NCBI RefSeq assembly: GCF_900163795.1
Contig: NZ_FWFD01000009.1
Span: forward strand, 248,001-312,000
Direction of reading: 5' to 3'
From: Vagococcus fluvialis bH819
GTDB lineage: Bacteria > Bacillota > Bacilli > Lactobacillales > Vagococcaceae
DNA: 64,000 nucleotides
Under the pieces are notes generated by a model. That model was not told the origin of the DNA. It searched no databases and saw only the letters and a list, made by a program, of their open reading frames with translations. A program made the translations under genes and the position numbers. This document shows positions 52,332 to 60,814 of the stretch, piece after piece. Numbering within the stretch: the stretch's first letter is position 1; each line of letters starts with the position of its first letter.

Positions 52332-52619
52332 TTATCTATAAAAATAAGTAGGCTCTTTTAATTTTTCATCTAAGGAAACTTCCAAAGTGTATTCTGCAAA
52401 AAACCACTCATCCCCAACTTCAGTAAAGAAAGTAATACCTTTTTCTACTTTTTCAACCAACACTTTATTTGGAGTTGTTACCTCTATCCCCGTAGAAAAA
52501 CCAACATGAACGTTAGTAGATCCACCATACTTACCATAAATTCTGAGACTGTCCCCTGAATCCAGTAACAGCTCTTTTTCGAACCATTCAACTGCTTGAG
52601 GTGTTATTTCTAGTTTCAT
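52332..52619 (-). CDS. HesB/YneR-like protein
   Basis: Small cytoplasmic protein of 95 aa. MKLEITPQAVEWFEKELLLDSGDSLRIYGKYGG is the beginning typical of the HesB/YadR/YfhF-like (YneR) family. The cysteines of true A-type Fe-S scaffold proteins are absent, so it is unlikely to carry a cluster. The start is set by CGGAGTGATGAA before the ATG; a longer ORF upstream has no support. Function unknown. Confidence 0.8.
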   Translation of the reverse strand: MKLEITPQAVEWFEKELLLDSGDSLRIYGKYGGSTNVHVGFSTGIEVTTPNKVLVEKVEKGITFFTEVGDEWFFAEYTLEVSLDEKLKEPTYFYR

Positions 52620-52658
52620 TTCATCACTCCGTTCTTTCCAAAGTATTGTAACATATTT

Positions 52659-52690
52659 AAAAAAAAGCAATGAGCTTTTTGCTCATTGCT
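52659..52690 (-). terminator. Terminator after the KtrC/TrkA-type gene
   Basis: Perfect 10-bp stem AGCAATGAGC with GCTCATTGCT followed by eight U on the minus strand; it overlaps the stop codon of the gene. Confidence 0.94.
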
Positions 52691-53354
52691 AATGATTCAT
52701 TTTTTCATCTAAAAAATCTACATCCTGATTATGACCAACAACTAATAAAATATCATTTTCAATAATCAATTGATCCGCAGGAGGTGAAACGATCAATTCA
52801 TTTCTTCCTCTTCTTATCGCAACAATCGTCACATTAAAACGCTGTCTGAAATTAATCTCCTCAATTGTTTTATCATAAAATTTCTTATGAGTTACCATAA
52901 CTTCAGCTAGTGAATAATCTTCTGATAGCTCAATAAAATCTAGCATGTTGTTAGAAGTTAATTTGTGACCTAAACGGATTCCCATATCTCTTTCAGGATG
53001 AACAACAGTGTCTGCTCCTACTTTGTCCAATACTCGAGCATGATACTCATCTTGAGCTTTAGCAGTTATTTTGGGAACACCCATCTCTTTGGCCATTAAA
53101 GTTACTAAAATACTCGCTTGAATATCTTCACCAATCGCAACAATTACATGATCAAAATTTCTGAGTCCAAGTGATCGCAACGTGGCTTCGTCTTGCGCAT
53201 TAGCTACAACAGCATGTGTCGCTATGTTCATATATTCATTGACCCGATCCTCACAACTGTCAATAGCAAGTACTTCTTGATCAGATTTAATTAATTCTCG
53301 ACAAACACTTCCACCAAATCTTCCTAAACCGATAATAGCAAATGACTTACGCAT
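52689..53354 (-). CDS. Potassium uptake regulatory subunit, KtrA/KtrC (TrkA-N/TrkA-C)
   Basis: Cytoplasmic gating ring subunit of 221 aa. The nucleotide-binding Rossmann motif is AIIGLGRFGGSVCREL, with DSCEDRVNEYM ending the second strand, and a TrkA-C domain follows at about 140-218 (VTIVAIRRGRNELIVSP). It regulates a Ktr potassium channel in response to ATP, ADP or c-di-AMP (family knowledge). No KtrB/KtrD gene is adjacent. It starts 24 bases after liaR and is probably read from the same transcript. Confidence 0.92.
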   Translation of the reverse strand: MRKSFAIIGLGRFGGSVCRELIKSDQEVLAIDSCEDRVNEYMNIATHAVVANAQDEATLRSLGLRNFDHVIVAIGEDIQASILVTLMAKEMGVPKITAKAQDEYHARVLDKVGADTVVHPERDMGIRLGHKLTSNNMLDFIELSEDYSLAEVMVTHKKFYDKTIEEINFRQRFNVTIVAIRRGRNELIVSPPADQLIIENDILLVVGHNQDVDFLDEKMNH

Positions 53355-53378
53355 AGTTATTCTCCCTACTGATAATTT

Positions 53379-54011
53379 TTATTTTACAATTCCTTGTTTA
53401 AAAGCATAAATGGCAGCTTGCGTTCTATCTTCTACATCAAGTTTTGATAAAATATTCGAGACATGTGTTTTGACTGTCTTCAATGTTATAAACAATTCAT
53501 CCGCTATCTCTTGATTACTTTTACCTTCAGAAATTAATAATAATATCTCTTTTTCACGATTAGTTAAATCTTCATGTAATACATGTTCCTTAGGCTTAGA
53601 TAAACGCTCCATCATTTTACTTGTTACTTCTGGCTCCAACACTTTTTCACCTTGATGTGCAGAACGAATAGCATTAGCGATGTCTTTAGCTGAGGAGGTT
53701 TTTAATAAATAGCCTGCTGCTCCAGCTTCAATGGCTGGATAAACTTTTTCATCATCGATAAAACTTGTTACGATAATTATTCTTGCTTCTGGCCATTCCG
53801 CTAATATTTTTTTAGTTGATTCTATCCCATCCATTACATCCATTACCAGATCCATCAAAATAACATCTGGCTTTAAGTCTAGTGCCTTCTCATAGCCCAT
53901 TAACCCATTTTCAGCTTCAGCAATAACTTCTATATCTGACTGAATCATTAAATAAGAAGATACACCTAATCTAACCATCTCATGATCATCAACTAATAGT
54001 ACTTTAATCAT
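53379..54011 (-). CDS. liaR: Response regulator LiaR (NarL family)
   Basis: Response regulator of 210 aa. The receiver starts MIKVLLVDDHEMVRLGVSSYL with phosphoacceptor Asp in PDVILMDLVMDVMDGIE; the C-terminal LuxR-type HTH reads LTNREKEILLLISEGKSNQEIADELFITLKTVKTHVSNIL. It is the regulator of the cell-envelope stress system LiaFSR. The ATG at 54011 is preferred, since a GTG three codons earlier abuts the GAGGAG site. It overlaps liaS by eight bases. Confidence 0.94.
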   Translation of the reverse strand: MIKVLLVDDHEMVRLGVSSYLMIQSDIEVIAEAENGLMGYEKALDLKPDVILMDLVMDVMDGIESTKKILAEWPEARIIIVTSFIDDEKVYPAIEAGAAGYLLKTSSAKDIANAIRSAHQGEKVLEPEVTSKMMERLSKPKEHVLHEDLTNREKEILLLISEGKSNQEIADELFITLKTVKTHVSNILSKLDVEDRTQAAIYAFKQGIVK

Positions 54012-55083
54012 TCTTTTCACTCTCCTCTAATACAGGGACTTTTATTTCAATACTTGTTCCTTGCATCTTAAAACTTACAATTCGACAAGTACCACCCATG
54101 CCAGCAACCCGTTCTCTAATATTATTTAATCCATAGCTACCAACTTTTTTATTATTCATATCAAAACCTTCTCCGTCATCAACTACTCTAAGTAAAACTG
54201 TTTCATCAATTTTTTTCAAGTAAACTTCTAAAGATTTTGCATTCGCATGTCTTAATGTATTGGAAAGTAACTCTTGAATAATTCTAAAAAGATTATCTTC
54301 AATCGAACTTTGTAAGCAAACATCTTCTACATTCCAAACTAGTTCTATATTAATTTTTGTTTGAAGTTCATTTAATAACATTTCGATTCCTTGCTTTAAA
54401 GATTTTGCTTCTAAATTAATAGGTCTTAAATGCAACAATAATGCTCTCATTTCTGATTGAGAAGCATTAATAATATTAGCAATCATTTGAATCTGTTTTT
54501 CAACCACTTCAGGAACGTCTAACTCTGAAACACCCTCATTTAAAGCTGAAAGCATCATTGTCGCAGCAAATAATTGCTGGCTCACTGAATCGTGAAGCTC
54601 TCTTGCAATTCGATGACGTTCTTCTTTTATAACTTCTTCTTTTGTCTCACCTTCAAGAATTTTAGGAAAGTTATTAGATTCTTGCACTTCTTTAGATAAG
54701 ATAATCATTTTATTTCTAATCTTAAAAATATCTTGCTCTAATTCTGAAATAAAAATATCATTATTTTCAATTTCAGACGCTTTTGTAAATAATTCATGTT
54801 CATAATGACCGTTAGCAAGTAATTGAAGTTTTTCTTCAATTTTACTATATATTTTACGATTTGAAACAAATAAAATACCAATAACAATTCCACTGACAGC
54901 TAGAGCTATCACAATTACATAAATAATAATTGGTACTTTAAACATTGTGGTATTGATTAACTCCAACATCCATTTTTTTTGATTTTTTGCATAAAAATAA
55001 CTATACAGTGTAAAAATAAGGACCATGAATGTCATTAAAAAAGCATAGAAAAAAATGAGAGGGCGACTTTTTTTAGAAATCAT
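54004..55083 (-). CDS. liaS: Sensor histidine kinase LiaS
   Basis: Membrane kinase of 359 aa with two N-terminal helices (about 10-28 and 48-70) and a short outer loop. The HisKA_3 phosphoacceptor is in EERHRIARELHDSVSQQLFAATMML, and the ATPase domain has RIIQELLSNTLRHANA and GSYGLNNIRERV. It senses cell-wall stress such as bacitracin, vancomycin or daptomycin via LiaF (family knowledge). Starts four bases inside the liaF end. Confidence 0.94.
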   Translation of the reverse strand: MISKKSRPLIFFYAFLMTFMVLIFTLYSYFYAKNQKKWMLELINTTMFKVPIIIYVIVIALAVSGIVIGILFVSNRKIYSKIEEKLQLLANGHYEHELFTKASEIENNDIFISELEQDIFKIRNKMIILSKEVQESNNFPKILEGETKEEVIKEERHRIARELHDSVSQQLFAATMMLSALNEGVSELDVPEVVEKQIQMIANIINASQSEMRALLLHLRPINLEAKSLKQGIEMLLNELQTKINIELVWNVEDVCLQSSIEDNLFRIIQELLSNTLRHANAKSLEVYLKKIDETVLLRVVDDGEGFDMNNKKVGSYGLNNIRERVAGMGGTCRIVSFKMQGTSIEIKVPVLEESEKND

Positions 55084-55811
55084 ACCCTTATCACCTCAAC
55101 GTCTCCAAATAGTGTATTGGTTACTATTTTAATTCTTCGTACAGCTTCATCATACTCATTGCTATATAATTTAAGTGATTCATTTTTTAATTGAAAGTGC
55201 TCTCCTTCAAATACAGCTTGACCAACCATAGCTGAATGCTCTAATACGACACCAATACCAGTTGGAACTAAAATTCGAGTTTTACCAAAGCCTTTTCTCA
55301 CGATAACGACATTATCTTCTTTAGGTAGTAGTGTATTACCTAAGTCTATGATTGTATCCCCATATAAAATTGACATATTAATATCATCCCACTCATAGGT
55401 ATCATTACCAAAGCGCTGATTACCTATCCACGGTCTTTTAAATCGCCGACCTGATTTAGTTTCACTAGTGACCGTCTTAACCATCTTAATTTGTTTTTTT
55501 CGCCAAGGCGCACTTGAAAAGAGGTCAATACCTGATACTTCCACTCCTTTAAGACCAATAAACAGAATGGCTATAACCAGCATTAGCCATACAGCAGGAA
55601 TATTTAAAAGACAAATTAAAATAGCAACTAAACTAGCAAATTTTTGAAATTGATTAAATGAAGTCTTATAAATTTTTTTTGCAGAATACACAAAATTTAT
55701 AATGGCAAAAATTAAGAATAATAAAATGAGGACATTATCAAATAATTGATAGATGGCCCATAATAATAATAATAATTCCGTCACAATAAAAAAGCGCCAT
55801 GAACTTTGCAT
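55080..55811 (-). CDS. liaF: Cell-envelope stress regulator LiaF
   Basis: Membrane inhibitor of LiaS-LiaR, 243 aa. The N-terminal 95 residues hold about four hydrophobic segments; the C-terminal domain (about 140-243, DINMSILYGDTIIDLGNTLLPKEDNVVIVRKGFGKTRILVP) matches the LiaF C-terminal family. First gene of liaF-liaS-liaR; GGAGAGAG lies upstream of the ATG. An inverted repeat at 55913-55929 may be the LiaR operator, giving autoregulation. Confidence 0.93.
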   Translation of the reverse strand: MQSSWRFFIVTELLLLLWAIYQLFDNVLILLFLIFAIINFVYSAKKIYKTSFNQFQKFASLVAILICLLNIPAVWLMLVIAILFIGLKGVEVSGIDLFSSAPWRKKQIKMVKTVTSETKSGRRFKRPWIGNQRFGNDTYEWDDINMSILYGDTIIDLGNTLLPKEDNVVIVRKGFGKTRILVPTGIGVVLEHSAMVGQAVFEGEHFQLKNESLKLYSNEYDEAVRRIKIVTNTLFGDVEVIRV

Positions 55812-55912
55812 AATCTCTCTCCTTTACCTATACTTAAATTTCTCTATCACAAGTATATATTCAAAAGCTATAATAATAAAACCACAAAAGAACGAATCTT
55901 CTCTACGACTTT

Positions 55913-55929
55913 AGTCTTAGTTAAAGACT
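55913..55929. promoter_or_regulatory. Inverted repeat upstream of liaF, candidate LiaR box
   Basis: AGTCTTAGTTAAAGACT has perfect six-base arms (AGTCTT/AAGACT) and five bases between. It lies about 40 bases upstream of a poor promoter whose -10 is TATAGC, the setting expected for an activator-dependent promoter. Confidence 0.5.
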
Positions 55930-55936
55930 TTTATGA

Positions 55937-55989
55937 TAAAAAAGTCATTAGCCACAAAAATCAAGAAACAATTTTTATGGTTAATGACT
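55937..55989 (-). terminator. greA terminator
   Basis: Minus-strand long stem from AGTCATTAACCATAAAAA to TTTTTGTGGCTAATGACT, few mismatches, followed by six U. Confidence 0.88.
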
Positions 55990-56028
55990 CGTTTTTTATC
56001 AGATATTAATGTCCACATTCTTCTATAC

Positions 56029-56499
56029 TTAAGAAATTTCTTCTATACGAACGTCCATATCTCCACCTGGTGTACTAATTGTCACAGTTTCTCTTAGTTT
56101 ATGTCCTATTAATGCTTTAGCAATAGGAGAATCATTCGAAATTTTACCAGAGAATGGGTCCGCCTCTGCACTCCCGACAATAGTATACTCTTCTTCGTCA
56201 CCATCGGGGAGTTCTATGAAACGAACTGTTCTACCTATTGAAACTTCGTCTTTTGACACATTATTATTATCAATAATTTGTGCTAAACGTATCATGTTTT
56301 CCAAAGTAGTGATTCTACCTTCAACAAAAGCTTGTTCATCTTTTGCAGACTCATACTCTGAGTTTTCAGACAAATCACCAAAACTTCTTGCTATTTTTAT
56401 ACGTTCTACGATTTCTTTACGTTTAACTGTTTTTAGTTCTTCAAGTTCTTGTTCTAATTTTTCTTTACCTTCTAAAGTCATCGGATAAACTTTTTCCAT
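56029..56499 (-). CDS. greA: Transcription elongation factor GreA
   Basis: Rescues backtracked RNA polymerase by stimulating transcript cleavage, 156 aa. The N-terminal coiled coil starts [52 protein letters not shown] with the acidic tip residues present, and the C-terminal domain has [33 protein letters not shown] precedes the ATG. The leader contains a strong hairpin (56549-56580). Confidence 0.97.
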   Translation of the reverse strand: MEKVYPMTLEGKEKLEQELEELKTVKRKEIVERIKIARSFGDLSENSEYESAKDEQAFVEGRITTLENMIRLAQIIDNNNVSKDEVSIGRTVRFIELPDGDEEEYTIVGSAEADPFSGKISNDSPIAKALIGHKLRETVTISTPGGDMDVRIEEIS

Positions 56500-56548
56500 A
56501 ATCGACTCACGTCTCCTTAAAACGATATTAAGTTATTTGACAAATGAA

Positions 56549-56580
56549 GAGCTTTTCCGAAATGTATCGGAAAAGCTTTT
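56549..56580 (-). other. Hairpin in the greA 5' leader
   Basis: Minus-strand AGCTTTTCCGA and TCGGAAAAGCT form a perfect 11-bp stem with a six-base loop, about 50 bases before greA and downstream of the candidate promoter at 56600-56628. Only a weak U stretch follows (CUUCAUUUG), so it is not a classical terminator. Confidence 0.6.
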
Positions 56581-56599
56581 CACTTACAACATAACAAAC

Positions 56600-56628
56600 A
56601 GATTACCATGTTAGTATTAAAAAGTAAA
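56600..56628 (-). promoter_or_regulatory. greA promoter
   Basis: Minus-strand -35 TTTACT (56623-56628), 17-bp spacer, -10 TAATCT (56600-56605). Confidence 0.5.
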
Positions 56629-56672
56629 CATCAAAATTAATTTTTTTTGTTCACTATTAAAAAATATCTTTT

Positions 56673-57953
56673 CTATTTCTTATCATCAATATATTCTTTT
56701 TTTAGTGCTAAATGTTCTTCGTATGTCTTGGCGTAATATACCTTACCTGTAGTTACATCTGCTAGGAAATAAACAAAGTCATTTGGTTCAGGATTCATTA
56801 CTGCAGAAATGGCTTCTTCACTTGGGTTATTAAATGGTCCAGGCCCTGTTCCTTTATTAACATAAAGATTATAGGGAGATTCAACCTGAGTATCTTTGTT
56901 TGATAAATGAATTTTATGCTCATCCATTGCATACAAGATTGAAATATCAGATTGCAAAGGCATATCAGCTTCTATTCTATTAAAAAAGACTTGTGCAATT
57001 TTTTGTCGATCTTCCTTTAAACTACCTTCTTTTTCAACTAAAGAAGATAACGTAAGTACGTCTTGAACAGTTAATTTTTTTTCTGTAATTCCCTCATAAA
57101 AAGGTGTCATTACTTGATTGGTTTTTACAATCATTTGTTCAATAATATCTTCAAGTGATGTTTCTTTATAGTAGTTATAGGTAGCCGGATATAAGTAACC
57201 TTCTAATCGGTAACGAACATCTTTAGCTTGTTTTGCACTTGTTAATAACTCAGGGTATTTCCCAGCCATTTTGTTAAAGAATTTTTCATCTTCAATAACT
57301 TTCATAAATTCAGCTTTTTTTACATCTGTTTTTTTCTCGAATAATTCAGCAATTTGGTCAATTGAAGAACCTTCTGGTATTGTTATTTTAGCATCTGCTA
57401 GAGCTTCTGGTTCAGAAGTCCCACCTGCTTGCAAATCTTTGGTGATGTCTTCAAGCTTCATATTAGGTGCCATTTGGTAATATCCTGCTTGGAAATCAGC
57501 AATGTTATTCATTTTCACATAATAAGAAAAGACTAAGCCACTTTTAATAATTTTACTCTTTTCTAATACTTGCCCTATTTCTTTACTAGAGCTCCCTATT
57601 GGAATTTCAATTTGAATTAGCTTATCATTACCTGGGTCCAGTGGTTTTAAACTCGATTTAAAGAAACTATAAAAAGAGAACACGGCTACAGCAATAGTGA
57701 TAACTAAAGCTAATGATATAATCAAAACAATCTTTTTCACCATATTATTTTCTTTCTTACGAGAACTATATTTAGCTTGATTGTTTCCTCGAGTTCGTTT
57801 GGGTATTTCCTCTTTAATTTCAGAATTCCCTCTATCTGCTTGCTCTGATTCCGAATCATCTTGTAGCGAATTTAATACGTAATCCTTTAAATCTTTACCT
57901 GACTTGGGACTATCATCTTTTTGGTTAAAATTATCATCTTTATTATTCGTCAA
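56673..57953 (-). CDS. mltG: Endolytic murein transglycosylase MltG (YceG-like)
   Basis: Membrane-anchored enzyme of 426 aa that cuts nascent glycan strands. A 70-residue acidic cytoplasmic tail precedes one membrane helix (IVLIISLALVITIAVAVFSFY). The outside part has a LysM-like subdomain and the catalytic glutamate in LTLSSLVEKEGSLKED, with YNLYVNKGTGPGPFNNPSEEAI near the C-terminus. TTG start, with AGGAGG eight bases upstream. The greA neighbour downstream is a common arrangement. Confidence 0.95.
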   Translation of the reverse strand: MTNNKDDNFNQKDDSPKSGKDLKDYVLNSLQDDSESEQADRGNSEIKEEIPKRTRGNNQAKYSSRKKENNMVKKIVLIISLALVITIAVAVFSFYSFFKSSLKPLDPGNDKLIQIEIPIGSSSKEIGQVLEKSKIIKSGLVFSYYVKMNNIADFQAGYYQMAPNMKLEDITKDLQAGGTSEPEALADAKITIPEGSSIDQIAELFEKKTDVKKAEFMKVIEDEKFFNKMAGKYPELLTSAKQAKDVRYRLEGYLYPATYNYYKETSLEDIIEQMIVKTNQVMTPFYEGITEKKLTVQDVLTLSSLVEKEGSLKEDRQKIAQVFFNRIEADMPLQSDISILYAMDEHKIHLSNKDTQVESPYNLYVNKGTGPGPFNNPSEEAISAVMNPEPNDFVYFLADVTTGKVYYAKTYEEHLALKKEYIDDKK

Positions 57954-58171
57954 AAAGTGGTCCTCCTTAACTTCTTTTTTTTAATTTTGCTCCTATCATT
58001 ATACATGATTCTGCAAGAATTCCAATTATTAAATAAAAAAATATTTAATATTTAATATTTGACTTTATATCATAACATGAATTATTAGTAAAACAGGGTA
58101 TTAAGAATAAACTTCCTTTTTTAAAAGCAATAGGTTACAATAAATATGATAAAATTTAAAGGAGAATACAT

Positions 58172-58510
58172 ATGACTACATTACCTAATTGTCCAAATTG
58201 TGAATCAGCCTATACTTATGAAGATAGAGGATTATTCGTATGTCCTGAATGCGCAAATGAATGGTCACAAGATCAAACTAATGATGAAAATTCTGAGTTT
58301 ATTGTGAAAGATTCCAATGGCAATATTCTTATTGATGGTGATAACGTATCCGTGATTAAAGATTTAAAAGTAAAGGGTGCGAGCAGCCCGATTAAACAAG
58401 GAACTAAAGTTAAAAATATTAAATTAGTTGATAGTGATCACAACATCGATTGTAAAATAAATGGTTTTGGACCGATGAAATTAAAATCAGAATTTGTAAA
58501 AAAATTATAA
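58172..58510 (+). CDS. PhnA/YjdM family zinc-ribbon protein
   Basis: Cytoplasmic protein of 112 aa, full length. The N-terminal zinc ribbon reads [30 protein letters not shown] with four cysteines, followed by the family core [24 protein letters not shown]. Despite the name (alkylphosphonate operon protein), the family has no proven phosphonate role. AAAGGAG precedes the ATG. No phosphonate genes adjoin. Confidence 0.93.
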   Translation: MTTLPNCPNCESAYTYEDRGLFVCPECANEWSQDQTNDENSEFIVKDSNGNILIDGDNVSVIKDLKVKGASSPIKQGTKVKNIKLVDSDHNIDCKINGFGPMKLKSEFVKKL

Positions 58511-58520
58511 TACTTACGTA

Positions 58521-58577
58521 AAAAACACTAATAATCAATGAAATTTAAGCATCATTTCACGATTATTAGTGTTTTTT
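58521..58577. terminator. Bidirectional terminator between the phnA-like gene and tRNA-Thr
   Basis: Sixteen-base stem AAAAACACTAATAATC (58521-58536) with GATTATTAGTGTTTTT (58561-58576), with an inner TGAAAT/ATTTCA stem. Confidence 0.9.
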
Positions 58578-58595
58578 ATTTAACAATTCTTACTA

Positions 58596-58668
58596 AGCCA
58601 CCTACCAGAATCGAACTGGTGACCTTTTGCTTACCATGCAAACGCTCTACCTACTGAGCTAAGGCGGC
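58596..58668 (-). tRNA. tRNA-Thr (GGU anticodon)
   Basis: Minus-strand 73-nt cloverleaf: acceptor GCCGCCU pairs with AGGUGGC (one G-U), D-arm AGCUCAGUAGGUAGAGC, anticodon stem UUUGC/GCAAA with loop AUGGUAA giving anticodon GGU, and T-arm CCAGUUCGAUUCUGG. Discriminator base U. The CCA end is not encoded. A promoter lies just upstream. Confidence 0.95.
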
Positions 58669-58689
58669 AAATACTATCGGACTTTCACT

Positions 58690-58718
58690 AGGATACCGTT
58701 TTCTTTAAAATAAGTCAA
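58690..58718 (-). promoter_or_regulatory. tRNA-Thr promoter
   Basis: Minus-strand -35 TTGACT (58713-58718), 17-bp spacer, -10 TATCCT (58690-58695), 22 bases before the tRNA 5' end. Confidence 0.65.
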
Positions 58719-58809
58719 TCTCCTTTTAGAAAATGCTAATAATTTGCTTCTTATTCTGAATACAAGTACATTTATTAATATGCCAATAAATAATTGAAGG
58801 AGTTTTTTT

Positions 58810-59625
58810 ATGATAATATCTTTATCACAAGCTAATATGACTTTAGTAACTAACACTTGGAACAGTGGTTTTAGCGATTACGTGGTTCCTATAAACATGT
58901 CTGAAAAACAACTGAATAATCGAGTAAACTCATTAAATTTATCTCGAGATCTCTCTTGCGTCTACAAACAAGATGATGATTATTTAGGTGTCATGCTTTT
59001 AGGTATCCAACAATTAAATAAACAAAAAATAATGTGGGTTGGTGGTATTTCTGTTATTCCACAAGCTAGAGGACAAATGATTGCTACCAAAATGATGAAA
59101 CATGCTGAAGATTTAGCACACAAAAACGAATGTGACGAAATTCGATTAGAAGTTATTTCAACTAACCATAAAGCAAAAAAATTATACGAATCTCTTTCTT
59201 ACCAAGTTTTAAATGAACTATCAATAGCAGAATTAAACTATCTTCCAACTAAAAAAATAAATGATATCACTCTTTTTAATTTTCCTCATCAAAATATTTT
59301 AATTAACGAACCAAATCTTATCCCATGGCAAAACCGCTTAGTATTTACTAAAAATTGCTATTTAATAGGTGATACAGACTCCATCATAGGTTATCTTAGC
59401 TTCTCTGAAACAGCATCTAGCTTATCAATCCAACAATTAGTGATATTCGATGAACAAAAATTACAATTAATCGAAGATATTTTAATTTATTTAGCCAATT
59501 CTTATAAAAGAAAGATTACAATTAATAATTTTGATATGTCTTCCAAAGAATACAAAATGATTCATTCTCTTGGATTAGAAACTAATTTATCTCAATATCA
59601 ACTTACTTTGTCTTTCGTAAAGTAA
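58810..59625 (+). CDS. GNAT-family N-acetyltransferase (two-part)
   Basis: Cytoplasmic protein of 271 aa. The first half holds an acetyl-CoA-binding GNAT motif (IMWVGGISVIPQARGQMIATKMMKHAEDLAHK, where QARGQM stands at the Q/RxxGxG/A loop) and NHKAKKLYESLSYQV. The second half (about 140-271) looks like a further degenerate GNAT-like or substrate domain. GAAGGAG precedes the ATG. The acceptor substrate is unknown. Confidence 0.88.
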   Translation: MIISLSQANMTLVTNTWNSGFSDYVVPINMSEKQLNNRVNSLNLSRDLSCVYKQDDDYLGVMLLGIQQLNKQKIMWVGGISVIPQARGQMIATKMMKHAEDLAHKNECDEIRLEVISTNHKAKKLYESLSYQVLNELSIAELNYLPTKKINDITLFNFPHQNILINEPNLIPWQNRLVFTKNCYLIGDTDSIIGYLSFSETASSLSIQQLVIFDEQKLQLIEDILIYLANSYKRKITINNFDMSSKEYKMIHSLGLETNLSQYQLTLSFVK

Positions 59626-59707
59626 AATATATTCTGTACGGTTATTGAAATAATAGTCTTTTTGAGGTAGTCTTAATAGGTATCTATTAGACTGGAGACA
59701 ACTATAA

Positions 59708-60256
59708 ATGAAAATTAGAATTATTGGTTATGCTGGAAGTGGCAAAACCTCGCTAACGATAAAACTACAAGAAAAATACCAAATACAAGGAATCTCTTTA
59801 GATGATTACTTAAAAATAAAAGATAAAAAACAACGCTATAATTTACTTAATTCTCGATTATTATCATTAGATTCATGGATTGTTGAGGGTGTTCAAGTAA
59901 GTTCATGGACTAAACAAACATTTGATGAATCACAACTGATTGTTATTTTAGATTATCCTATTTTTATTACCCAGTTTAGAGTCCTAAAAAGAACTATTTC
60001 TCAGGTTTTTGATAATTCTAGAACCTTTGCACAAAAGAAAAAAGTTATCAAACGTATGTTTAAACTTTTCAAATGGAATCACCGCTTTAAAAAAAGATTG
60101 CCCAATATCAAAACAAACCTGTATAACCAAACATCACGGGTAATGATTTTAGAATCACCCAAAGACGAAAAAAGGTTACATCAATACATTAAAAATCAAA
60201 ACAGAATGAAAAAGCATTCAGAAACCAGAAAACAACGTATACGAATGACCCAATAA
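59708..60256 (+). CDS. P-loop kinase-like protein (adenylate kinase / FlaR-like)
   Basis: Cytoplasmic protein of 182 aa. Walker A is IIGYAGSGKTSL at the N-terminus, and LSLDSWIVEGVQVSSW and LIVILDYPIFITQFRVLKRTIS resemble small nucleoside kinase-like proteins often named DNA topology modulation protein FlaR. The C-terminus is strongly basic (RKQRIRMTQ). A start in ATG is preceded by CTGGAGACAACTATAA, a usable site. The substrate is unknown; a kinase or nucleic-acid role is possible. Confidence 0.8.
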   Translation: MKIRIIGYAGSGKTSLTIKLQEKYQIQGISLDDYLKIKDKKQRYNLLNSRLLSLDSWIVEGVQVSSWTKQTFDESQLIVILDYPIFITQFRVLKRTISQVFDNSRTFAQKKKVIKRMFKLFKWNHRFKKRLPNIKTNLYNQTSRVMILESPKDEKRLHQYIKNQNRMKKHSETRKQRIRMTQ

Positions 60257-60295
60257 AAAAGGACTTAGCATAATAATTATCTAAGTCCTTTTTTT
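60255..60295. terminator. Bidirectional terminator between the P-loop gene and apt
   Basis: Perfect stem AAAAAAGGACTTAG (60255-60268) with CTAAGTCCTTTTTT (60281-60294). Confidence 0.94.
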
Positions 60296-60301
60296 ATTTA
60301 A

Positions 60302-60814
60302 TTAAAATTCCATTAATCTTAAAATATCATAGCCCTCTATTTTTTTACGACCCTTAAGTTCATTTAACTCGACTAAAAAGGCACAGCCAACTACGATACC
60401 ACCTAATTGCTCTACTAATTCAATTGTTGCGGCAATTGTTCCACCGGTAGCAAGTAAATCATCACAAATAATTACTTTTTGGCCCGGTTTTATTGCATCT
60501 TTATGAATAGTTAAAATATCAGTGCCATACTCTAATCCATATTCAACTTCAATTGTTTCACGAGGTAATTTTCCTTTTTTACGCGCAGGAGCAAAGCCTA
60601 TTCCTAACTCATAAGCAACCGGACATCCAATAATAAATCCACGGGCTTCAGGGCCAACTACCATTTCAGCTCCACGTTCTTTTGCATATGAAACAATTTG
60701 TCTTGTTGCTTCTTGATAGGCTGCGCCATCACCCATTAAAGGTGAAATATCTCTAAAGATAACACCTTCTTTTGGATAATCTGGTATGCTAGCAATATAA
60801 TCTTTTAAATTCAT
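60302..60814 (-). CDS. apt: Adenine phosphoribosyltransferase
   Basis: Purine salvage enzyme converting adenine and PRPP to AMP, 170 aa. The PRPP-binding motif is [13 protein letters not shown], and [10 protein letters not shown] and [14 protein letters not shown] are typical Apt motifs. The start [17 protein letters not shown] follows AGGAGG. It overlaps the recJ end by four bases (ATGA). The recJ-apt order is conserved in Firmicutes. Confidence 0.97.
   Translation of the reverse strand: MNLKDYIASIPDYPKEGVIFRDISPLMGDGAAYQEATRQIVSYAKERGAEMVVGPEARGFIIGCPVAYELGIGFAPARKKGKLPRETIEVEYGLEYGTDILTIHKDAIKPGQKVIICDDLLATGGTIAATIELVEQLGGIVVGCAFLVELNELKGRKKIEGYDILRLMEF

Noticed and set aside
55806-56009. 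Plus-strand 67-aa ORF between liaF and greA
   Set aside because: It reads through the greA terminator hairpin and the liaF promoter region, without a ribosome binding site; treated as chance.
56549-56580. Ordinary intrinsic terminator of mltG
   Set aside because: It lies downstream of a candidate greA promoter and lacks a proper U-tract on the minus strand.
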